Source of the DNA: Syntrophomonadaceae bacterium
Lineage (GTDB): Bacteria > Bacillota > Dethiobacteria > DTU022
Reading direction: 5' to 3'
Length of the DNA: 7,491 nt
Assembly (NCBI GenBank): GCA_003553895.1
Contig: PWFM01000057.1
Span: 1-7,491, forward strand
The position numbers were made by a program, and so were the translations under genes. The notes beneath the pieces are model-generated. The model did no database searches and had not been told where the DNA came from. It worked only from the letters and a program-made list of their open reading frames with translations. Of the stretch, positions 1 to 5,091 are shown piece by piece (the stretch's first letter is position 1; every line of letters begins with the position of its first letter).

Positions 1-195
1 ATCAAGGCCTACATCGTTCTTCGAGAAGGCGAAACCATGACCGAACAAGAAGTGATTGAATTCTGCAAGAAAAATATGGCTTCTTACAAGGTCCCGCGGC
101 AAGTTGAATTCAAAGATGAACTGCCCAAATCAATGGTCGGAAAAATCTTAAGGAGAGCCCTGGTAGAAGAAGAACAGGCTAGAAGAAACAAATAA
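1..195 (+). CDS. AMP-forming acyl-CoA ligase, C-terminal end (5' truncated by window)
   Basis: An open frame enters at base 1 and ends at TAA 193-195, giving 64 visible residues. They match the C-terminal lid subdomain of the ANL superfamily (acyl-CoA synthetases): KAYIVLREG near residue 2, ASYKVPR at 27-33 and the A10 motif PKSMVGKILRR at 42-52. Lys48 in that motif is the catalytic lysine of the adenylation step. In this family the enzyme activates a carboxylic acid, usually a fatty acid, through an acyl-AMP intermediate and transfers it to CoA in the cytoplasm. The wording of the C-terminus (VEFKDELPKSMVGK) is typical of medium/long-chain fatty acid:CoA ligases, but the acid-binding pocket lies outside the window, so chain length is unknown. 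The gene lies 162 bp upstream of the prenyltransferase on the same strand. No convincing terminator separates them, though a separate promoter is plausible. Confidence 0.9.
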   Translation: MKAYIVLREGETMTEQEVIEFCKKNMASYKVPRQVEFKDELPKSMVGKILRRALVEEEQARRNK

Positions 196-266
196 TAAAG
201 CAGTCAAAATTGGCTTCGGGCCATCTGTATAGCTTGACCCTATAGAAAGAATAGGGACATGTAAAT

Positions 267-299
267 TTGTTACTGCTGTCGCTGAAAATATGCTATCAT
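267..299 (+). promoter_or_regulatory. Candidate promoter for the UbiA-family gene
   Basis: TTGTTA (267-272) is followed after 16 bp by TATGCT (289-294). It overlaps an extended -10 of the form TGcTATCAT (291-299). Either reading predicts a transcript start near 301-306 and a leader of about 55 nt. This is a match to the sigma-70/SigA consensus made by eye. Confidence 0.4.
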
Positions 300-303
300 T
301 AAG

Positions 304-344
304 CGGGTTGCTAAAAATAACCGGGAGTTCTCGGCAGTAACCCG
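304..344 (+). promoter_or_regulatory. Stem-loop in the UbiA leader, next to the ribosome binding site
   Basis: CGGGTTGCT (304-312) pairs with AGTAACCCG (336-344): nine consecutive pairs, one of them G-U. A smaller stem, CCGGG (321-325) with CTCGG (330-334), nests inside. The structure would begin within a few bases of the predicted transcript 5' end and stop 2 nt before the Shine-Dalgarno GGAGGT (347-352). It could protect the mRNA 5' end or tune translation. As DNA it could also be an operator. Function is inferred only. Confidence 0.45.
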
Positions 345-357
345 GTGGAGGTAATTA

Positions 358-1185
358 ATGCTGAAAGGGTTTTACAGGCTGGGCCGTCCCATAAATGCTT
401 TGGCCGGTTGTGTGGCCGTTTTTGTCAGCGGTTACGTAGCCGGCGCTCCATCTTGGCTGCCGGTAATCCTGGCAGCGTCCGTGGTCTTGCTCATTACCGT
501 CTCCACCAATGCCTGGAATGACTACATCGACATTGATATAGACAGGATCAACAAGCCCGGCAGGCCTCTGCCTTCCGGCGAGATCAGCCCGCGGCAGGCG
601 CTGATTTTTTCTACTGCCGGTACCGTTCTGTCTCTGGGGATTGCCGCATTTATTAATCTGCATGCTTTCTATATTGCCATCGGAGCCAACCTCTTGCTCT
701 ACCTTTATTCCTGGAAACTTAAATGTACCGTGCTGTGGGGCAACGCAGCAGTAGCTGCTATCGTAGCTCTTTGTTTTATTTTTGGCGGGGTGGCGGCAGG
801 CAACATCCAGCCTACTTTGATGCTGGCCGTCACGGTGTTTTTTGCTATGATGGGCAGGGAGATCCTGAAAACCATGGCCGACTACAGGGGGGATTTGCAG
901 GAGCGGTGCCGGACCATAGCTACGGCCTGGAGCAAACAAACTGCCTGCAACTTCATGATTGCTTTTCTGGGGATAACCGCACTGGTGATGCTGGCCGCTT
1001 TCTTTATCGAACAATACAGCGTTTTCTATTTATTAATCGTCGTTTTCTGTATGCTCCCCCTGTTTGCTTATATAGCCTTTAATGCCAGGCGCACAAACTC
1101 TGAGGACAAACTGGAGCGGTTGAGCCTATTTATGAAATATGGTTTTTTTGCCTGGTTCTTAGCAGTCGTGCTGGGAGCAAGTTAG
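358..1185 (+). CDS. UbiA-family membrane prenyltransferase (DGGGP-synthase-like)
   Basis: The 275-residue product is an integral membrane protein with about eight or nine hydrophobic segments. It has both aspartate motifs of the UbiA superfamily. Motif 1 is NDYIDIDID at 54-62, giving N54/D58/D62 (NDxxDxxxD), followed by INKPGRPLPSG. Motif 2 is D175-YRG-D179 after REILKTMAD. In this family these aspartates bind Mg2+ and the prenyl diphosphate, and the enzyme transfers the prenyl chain to an acceptor in the membrane. The order of REI..K...D..GD and the small size recall the archaeal-type digeranylgeranylglyceryl phosphate synthase branch and related bacterial UbiA proteins, more than the 4-hydroxybenzoate or heme O branches. 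The acceptor is not known. The ATG at 358 has GGAGGT (347-352) 5 nt upstream, which supports the start. A lipid kinase gene converges from the right. MenA or another quinone or chlorophyll-type UbiA remains an alternative. Confidence 0.85.
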   Translation: MLKGFYRLGRPINALAGCVAVFVSGYVAGAPSWLPVILAASVVLLITVSTNAWNDYIDIDIDRINKPGRPLPSGEISPRQALIFSTAGTVLSLGIAAFINLHAFYIAIGANLLLYLYSWKLKCTVLWGNAAVAAIVALCFIFGGVAAGNIQPTLMLAVTVFFAMMGREILKTMADYRGDLQERCRTIATAWSKQTACNFMIAFLGITALVMLAAFFIEQYSVFYLLIVVFCMLPLFAYIAFNARRTNSEDKLERLSLFMKYGFFAWFLAVVLGAS

Positions 1186-1269
1186 CCTTAAACCTGTTTT
1201 AAGTGGAGCAGCATTATCAACACCGTGACCGGATTAACTTAATTATAAAGGGTATATCGGGATGTGCCT

Positions 1270-2049
1270 TTAAAGCAATGTTAACAGGAAAATCACCAGG
1301 GTGGTTGCCACGGGGACGGTCAAATCATCGGTGGTTGAAGGTGAAAACAGCTCAAACAGGGTTCCGGCCAGGGCAGTGACCAGGGCATAGATCAATACCA
1401 AATCCAGGGTTAAGATCTTCTGGTGATTAGGATTAAAGAGGCCGTAATAATAAAAAGCCCCGTAACAGAGCAGGAAGGCCGAGGCGAAAAAGGTCAGCGA
1501 TCCTTCCAGGGTCCTCTGGGAGCCGGTATAAGAAAGGGCAATTTTTATACGACCGTAGTTTTTGCCCACCATCGAGGCGAGCGAATCGCTGATGATCATG
1601 ATTAAAATACCACAGATGGGAAAGTAAAGCCGGTAAGGGGCGAACAGGACAAATATTGTGAAAAGCAGGGTGATGGAGAGACTGTAATAAAAGGGGCCCT
1701 GCAGGCGTCCTACTTTTTGTTCCGCTTCTTCGCCGATTGCTTCATACAGCTCCTGCAGCTGCTTGACGGAGCTGTCCCGGGCGCTGAAATAAACGGCAAC
1801 GGTCAGGCTCAGGGCAATCACTACGGCATGCAGGGGCAGGATGAAGAAAGGGACAATTAAAACCACCAGGCCGGTAAAAAGATGGATGGTTTTGCGGGCA
1901 ACAAATTTAGACATAACCCCTTTATGCTCAAGAATAACAGGGATAAGGACGGTAAGCAAAATATAACCGTAAGCGATACCAACAAGGGTTAAATCATGTA
2001 AAAAATCGGCTATGCTGTAGTTTGTAATTATGTCGATAAAAGCGGACAT
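1270..2049 (-). CDS. Diacylglycerol/polyprenol kinase family protein (dolichol kinase / VTE5-like)
   Basis: Starting at the ATG 2049-2047 the product is 259 residues with about seven membrane segments. Family motifs, numbered from that Met, are RKTIHLFTG (52-60), ISDSLASMVGKNYG (153-166), RTLEGS (179-184) and DDLTVPV (241-247). Together these mark the CTP-dependent lipid kinase family that includes dolichol kinase (SEC59), yeast DGK1 and plant phytol kinase VTE5. These enzymes phosphorylate a prenol or diacylglycerol in the membrane using CTP. A charged loop at about 89-117, resembling a short coiled coil, separates the halves. The open frame extends upstream to a GTG at 2124-2122, adding 25 polar residues. 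That GTG has no good Shine-Dalgarno and the extension is unlike the family. The Met at 2049 sits just before the first hydrophobic helix, so I prefer it, although its nearest AGAAAGGAG is at 2116-2108. It is convergent with the UbiA gene across 84 bp. Substrate unknown; polyprenol is the best guess. Confidence 0.8.
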   Translation of the reverse strand: MSAFIDIITNYSIADFLHDLTLVGIAYGYILLTVLIPVILEHKGVMSKFVARKTIHLFTGLVVLIVPFFILPLHAVVIALSLTVAVYFSARDSSVKQLQELYEAIGEEAEQKVGRLQGPFYYSLSITLLFTIFVLFAPYRLYFPICGILIMIISDSLASMVGKNYGRIKIALSYTGSQRTLEGSLTFFASAFLLCYGAFYYYGLFNPNHQKILTLDLVLIYALVTALAGTLFELFSPSTTDDLTVPVATTLVIFLLTLL

Positions 2050-2060
2050 AAATATTTTTG

Positions 2061-2116
2061 GTATATCTTTTAGGTGGGAGGTCAGATTACATTGCCTGCC
2101 AGATATACTCCTTTCT
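2061..2116 (-). promoter_or_regulatory. Possible split ribosome binding site: Shine-Dalgarno, inverted repeat, start of the lipid kinase
   Basis: On the minus strand AGAAAGGAG (2116-2108) is followed at once by GTATATCT (2108-2101). After 32 nt its exact complement AGATATAC (2068-2061) appears. The preferred ATG (2049-2047) follows 11 nt later. If the 8-bp stem forms, the loop is excluded and the Shine-Dalgarno lies about 11 nt from that ATG. The same arrangement is known for phage T4 genes 25 and 38. Inside the loop an ATG-TAA start-stop pair occurs at 2092-2087. The stem is AU-rich with a large loop, so stability is uncertain. Confidence 0.35.
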
Positions 2117-2151
2117 GTAGTCACCTGCTGCCGCAGGGCTGCTGATTATTG

Positions 2152-2160
2152 AACATAGCA
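2152..2160 (-). promoter_or_regulatory. Candidate extended -10 promoter for the lipid kinase
   Basis: Read on the minus strand the sequence is TGCTATGTT (2160-2152): a TGn extension plus a TATGTT -10 hexamer. No good -35 is seen. It resembles the TGCTATCAT ahead of the UbiA gene. A transcript would start near 2145 and would include the Shine-Dalgarno and inverted repeat at 2116-2061. Confidence 0.25.
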
Positions 2161-2172
2161 TTATTTACAAAA

Positions 2173-2185
2173 AATAAGCCTTATT
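2173..2185. repeat. Short palindrome in the divergent intergenic region
   Basis: AATAAG-C-CTTATT is a perfect inverted repeat of 6 bp arms around one central base. It lies between the divergent kinase and transporter promoters. A second inverted repeat, TAAGGT (2216-2221) with ACCTTA (2230-2235), follows 30 bp later. Either could be a regulator site. Short AT-rich palindromes also occur by chance. Confidence 0.25.
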
Positions 2186-2236
2186 AACAGGGGCAAAACT
2201 TTAGGGAGCCTGCTATAAGGTTGGATGGTACCTTAA

Positions 2237-2295
2237 AAAACTGGTTTTGTAAAGTATCCCCCATAAGGGATATAATGTCAAGTAAAATCAGTTTT
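2237..2295. repeat. Pair of near-identical palindromic 12-mers flanking the transporter promoter
   Basis: AAAACTGGTTTT (2237-2248) and AAAATCAGTTTT (2284-2295) are both near-palindromic. The second matches the reverse complement of the first at 11 of 12 positions. One overlaps the candidate -35 and the other lies just past the -10, with centres 47 bp apart. This is the geometry of paired operators for a dimeric repressor, and that role is inference. A similar 12-mer at 7399-7410 lies inside lacZ and may be chance. Confidence 0.3.
2247..2276 (+). promoter_or_regulatory. Candidate promoter for the sugar transporter - galK operon
   Basis: TTGTAA (2247-2252) is followed after 18 bp by a perfect TATAAT (2271-2276), with a transcript start near 2283. 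This gives a leader of about 135 nt that contains the 16-codon ORF at 2321-2371. It is the best SigA-type match in the window. Confidence 0.55.
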
Positions 2296-2320
2296 CCAAT
2301 ATCTTGCCGGGAGGGCATCA

Positions 2321-2371
2321 ATGGGACGTGACTACGAGGTCATCGTTAAAATTCACCATGAAGCAGTTTAA
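2321..2371 (+). CDS. Possible 16-residue leader peptide upstream of the transporter
   Basis: The ORF ATG 2321 to TAA 2369-2371 encodes MGRDYEVIVKIHHEAV. GGGAGG (2309-2314) stands 6 nt before the ATG, a ribosome binding site as good as those of the large genes here. A hairpin can form inside the ORF: ACGTGAC at 2326-2332 with GTCA and CGT at 2339-2346, one base bulged. The ORF ends 46 bp before the transporter ATG. A second mini-ORF, ATG 2383 to TGA 2419-2421 (12 residues), has no good ribosome binding site but overlaps the transporter start as ATGA. I do not recognise either peptide. A regulatory leader or the remnant of an old gene are both possible. Confidence 0.3.
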   Translation: MGRDYEVIVKIHHEAV

Positions 2372-2417
2372 AAACAGAGGTCATGATTATAAATGAACAA
2401 ATGAAAAGGAGAAAAAT

Positions 2418-3824
2418 ATGAAACCCACGCTACCCCTGGGCAGGGCTATAGCATATGCTGTAGGGCAATTTGGCTGGGCCCTGGTGATCGGGATTATTAT
2501 TAACTACCTGGTTTATTTTTACCTTCCGCCTGGTGGCGCCGGGCTGCCTCGCTTGATCCCCGAGTATTATTTCCTGGGCTTTATCTCAGTTATCGGCTTG
2601 ATTACTATGGGAGGGCGGTTTTTGGATGCCGTCACCGATCCCTGGATCGCCAGCCTTTCGGACCGCTCTTCTTCCAGGATCGGACGGCGGATCGCCTTCA
2701 TGGCTGCCGGGGGGCTGCCCATGGTCATTCTCATGTTTTTGGTTTTTTTCCCTCCGCACGGTGCGCCCAGCACGGGAAACCTGGCCTGGCTTGCCGTTAG
2801 CGTCCTGCTATTTTATATCGCCTTTACGGTTTACAATGTTCCCTATACGGCTTTGATTGCTGAGCTGGGCCATAATCCCAGGGAGCGGCTGAATTTGTGC
2901 ACTTATATTTCTGTTACCTATTTTATGGGCATGGTGGTAGCGGCCCAGGCGCCGATTATGTTCGGGATTTTCGAAGAGGCGCTGGATATTTCGCGGGTGG
3001 GAGCGGTTCAGGTCTCTTTTGGGATACTGGGCCTTCTGGCCCTTGTCTGCCTTTATATTCCCGTTTTCCTGGTCAATGAAAACAAATACAGTGTTGGTGA
3101 GCCCACTTCAGTTCCCTTGAAAGAATCGCTGCGCTTGACCTTCAGCAACCGTCATTTTATAGTTTTTACCGTGTCCGATTTAATATACTGGATTTTCATG
3201 ACCATTCTCCAGACCGGATTGATTTATTATGTCACCGTCCTGCTGCGCCAGCCGGAAGATTTTTATTCTTTCCTGTTCATCCTGCTCATGGGCGGGTCTT
3301 TTGTTTGCTACCCTCTGGTAAACCTGGTGGCAAAACGGGTAGGCAAAAAGCCGGTTCTGATCTTTTCCCTGGTCCTGTTTGCCCTGTCTTTGCTTTTAAC
3401 TTCCCAGTCCGGCCAGGACTGGATACCTTTGCCCCTGCGCCTGCAGGGTTACCTGTTGGTGGCCCTGGCCTTTTTCCCGCTGGCCGCCTACGGTATCCTG
3501 CCCAACGCGATTGTCGCTGATATTGCTGAAAATGATTCCCTGCGTACCGACAGCCACCGGGAGGCCATCTTTTTCGGAGCCCGTAATTTCATGATGAAGC
3601 TGGGGCAGATGATTGCCATGCTGGTTTTTACTTCGCTTTTAGTATTTGGTCGGGACGTGGGAGACGACCTGGGAGTCAGGCTAACCGGCCTGGCCGGGGT
3701 TGGTTTTTGCCTGTTAAGCCTGGTTTTCCTCAAGCTTTACAACGAGAAGAAAATACTTACCCAGTCGGCTCGTTTAAAAGAGAAAATGGAAAAGGCTGCC
3801 CCGGATGCCGAAGGAGCCGGCTAA
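2418..3824 (+). CDS. GPH-family (MelB-like) sugar:cation symporter, probable galactoside permease
   Basis: The 468-residue product has about 12 hydrophobic segments and the GPH (glycoside-pentoside-hexuronide) signature of the MFS. GRFLDAVTDP (66-75) contains D70 and D74, matching the cation-site aspartates D55 and D59 of MelB. SDRSSSRIGRR follows at 81-91, then NVPYTAL (140-146). FFGARNFMMKLGQ (385-397) has K394 at the likely position of MelB Lys377. By eye the MelB sugar-site residues Asp19 and Asp124 are replaced by W20/A21 and N140. The sugar is therefore unclear, but galK, galE and lacZ next to it point to lactose or another galactoside. An unusually proline/glycine-rich stretch at 37-49 forms the first outer loop. 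The tail is short and charged, with no PTS IIA domain as in LacS. AAGGAG (2405-2410) stands 7 nt before the ATG. galK follows 81 bp later with no terminator between, so the two are probably co-transcribed. Confidence 0.88.
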   Translation: MKPTLPLGRAIAYAVGQFGWALVIGIIINYLVYFYLPPGGAGLPRLIPEYYFLGFISVIGLITMGGRFLDAVTDPWIASLSDRSSSRIGRRIAFMAAGGLPMVILMFLVFFPPHGAPSTGNLAWLAVSVLLFYIAFTVYNVPYTALIAELGHNPRERLNLCTYISVTYFMGMVVAAQAPIMFGIFEEALDISRVGAVQVSFGILGLLALVCLYIPVFLVNENKYSVGEPTSVPLKESLRLTFSNRHFIVFTVSDLIYWIFMTILQTGLIYYVTVLLRQPEDFYSFLFILLMGGSFVCYPLVNLVAKRVGKKPVLIFSLVLFALSLLLTSQSGQDWIPLPLRLQGYLLVALAFFPLAAYGILPNAIVADIAENDSLRTDSHREAIFFGARNFMMKLGQMIAMLVFTSLLVFGRDVGDDLGVRLTGLAGVGFCLLSLVFLKLYNEKKILTQSARLKEKMEKAAPDAEGAG

Positions 3825-3905
3825 TATAGATCCGTTTATCCAACCGGGTTGCCGCGGCCATATCAGTAATTGCAAGCATTTTTAATGTGCAGGATGTGAT
3901 CTGAG

Positions 3906-5027
3906 ATGAGGGTGAAAGTATTTGCCCCGGGTAGAGTTAACCTGATCGGGGAGCATACCGACTACAATGATGGTTTTGTCCTGCCCCTTGCTACCGAAAT
4001 GGGCATCATTATGGAGGCTGCGCTGCGCGGTGACAGTTTAATCAGGGCCCGCGCCCTTGATATGGGTGAAGAAACTTCTTTGTCTCTGGCTGATCTAGCC
4101 CCGGGCGGCGGGCGAAACTGGTGGGATTACCCGGCCGGGGTCTGCTGGGCCTTTCTTGAAGAGGGCTGCCGGATCAGGGGCGCCGACATTACCTTCGGAG
4201 GGGACATCCCTATAGGTTCGGGTCTCAGTTCTTCGGCTGCTCTCGAGGTGGCCACTGCCGCCGCCTTGAATTACCTGAATAACTTGCAACTGGATCCCGT
4301 TAAGCTGGCTTTGCTCTGCCAGAAGGCAGAAAATAAGTATGTGGGGGTGCAGAGCGGGATCATGGATCAGTTTGCCTCCGTTCTTTCTCGGTCCGGCAAG
4401 GGTCTTTTTATTGACTGCCGCTCGCTGGAGTACGAGCATGTTTTTCTGGATCTGCCCGGGCAGGAACTGGCCCTCATTGACAGCAGGGTTAAGCGAAGCC
4501 TGGCCGGTTCGGAGTACAACCGGCGCCGCGAAGAATGCATGGAAGCGCTGGCCCTGCTTAATAAATATCTAGGTGAAACCAGGTTATCTCTGCGGGATAT
4601 AACCGGTGAGGAAGTCGAAGCTGCCCGGCCCGGCATGCCTGCAATCCTTTACCGGCGTGCGCGGTTCGTGGTGGAAGAAAACCGGAGAGTGCTTGAAGCG
4701 GTTAAGGCTTTCCAAAAGGGCGATCTAAGAAAAGCGGGTCAGTTGATGAATGCTTCCCACGAGGGTCTGCGCGATCTTTATCAGGTCAGCTGTCCGGAAC
4801 TGGACCTGCTGGCGGAAACAGCCTGGGCGGCGCCCGGGGTTTGGGGCGCGCGGATGACCGGGGCCGGTTTTGGGGGCTGTGTAATTGCCCTGGTGGAAAA
4901 AGAAAGCCTGCCGGCTCTTAAAAAGCGAATCCTGGAAAAGACAGCCGGTGTTCTGGCTAAACAACCCCATTTTTATCATACCAGGCCGGCCGGCGGAGTA
5001 AGATTGCTCGATCAGGCTGATTTATAA
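3906..5027 (+). CDS. galK: Galactokinase
   Basis: The 373-residue product has all the GHMP-kinase galactokinase motifs. Motif 1 is GRVNLIGEHTDYNDG (9-23), the galactokinase signature that places the sugar-binding E16, H17 and D19. Motif 2 is PIGSGLSSSAA (102-112), the ATP phosphate loop. GIMDQFAS (151-158) carries the catalytic base D154. Motif 3 is MTGAGFGGC (317-325). SLAGSEYNRRREEC (198-211) is also typical. It phosphorylates alpha-D-galactose at C1 with ATP, the first committed Leloir step, in the cytoplasm. Length is close to the usual 380-390 residues. The ATG at 3906 is followed directly by VKVFAPGRVN, the expected N-terminus. Its ribosome binding site is weak (AGGA at 3891-3894, 11 nt away), so translation may depend on the upstream permease mRNA. 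It converges with galE across 64 bp. Galactokinase is preferred over N-acetylgalactosamine kinase because of the motif 1 wording and the neighbours. Confidence 0.95.
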   Translation: MRVKVFAPGRVNLIGEHTDYNDGFVLPLATEMGIIMEAALRGDSLIRARALDMGEETSLSLADLAPGGGRNWWDYPAGVCWAFLEEGCRIRGADITFGGDIPIGSGLSSSAALEVATAAALNYLNNLQLDPVKLALLCQKAENKYVGVQSGIMDQFASVLSRSGKGLFIDCRSLEYEHVFLDLPGQELALIDSRVKRSLAGSEYNRRREECMEALALLNKYLGETRLSLRDITGEEVEAARPGMPAILYRRARFVVEENRRVLEAVKAFQKGDLRKAGQLMNASHEGLRDLYQVSCPELDLLAETAWAAPGVWGARMTGAGFGGCVIALVEKESLPALKKRILEKTAGVLAKQPHFYHTRPAGGVRLLDQADL

Positions 5028-5091
5028 GCACCCCAGGGTTTAGTTTGCGGCTTTTGACTCTGTTTCATCAAGGCCCGGCTCTAAAAGTGCT

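Noticed and set aside
211..223. TGGC-TTCGG-GCCA hairpin after the acyl-CoA ligase as a terminator.
   Set aside because: Only 4 bp and no T tract.
355..1014. A 219-codon open frame on the minus strand opposite the UbiA gene.
   Set aside because: It is fully antisense to a gene with clear family motifs, has a His/Pro/Gln-rich composition without recognisable domains, and has no ribosome binding site.
1186..1269. Terminator between the convergent UbiA and kinase genes: CTTAAA (1187-1192) with TTTAAG (1198-1203).
   Set aside because: The stem is AT-only apart from its end pairs and is not followed by a T tract. No convincing terminator is seen.
2050..2124. GTG start at 2124 for the lipid kinase, adding 25 residues.
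   Set aside because: No Shine-Dalgarno before it, and the added polar residues precede the expected membrane N-terminus. It is not fully excluded.
2247..2420. CcpA (cre) catabolite-repression site ahead of the permease.
   Set aside because: No stretch fits the cre consensus with its central CG; nearest candidates lack key positions.
4114..4126. Further copies of AACTGGT (in galK and in lacZ) as operators.
   Set aside because: A 7-mer is expected about once in this window by chance, and these lie inside conserved coding sequence.
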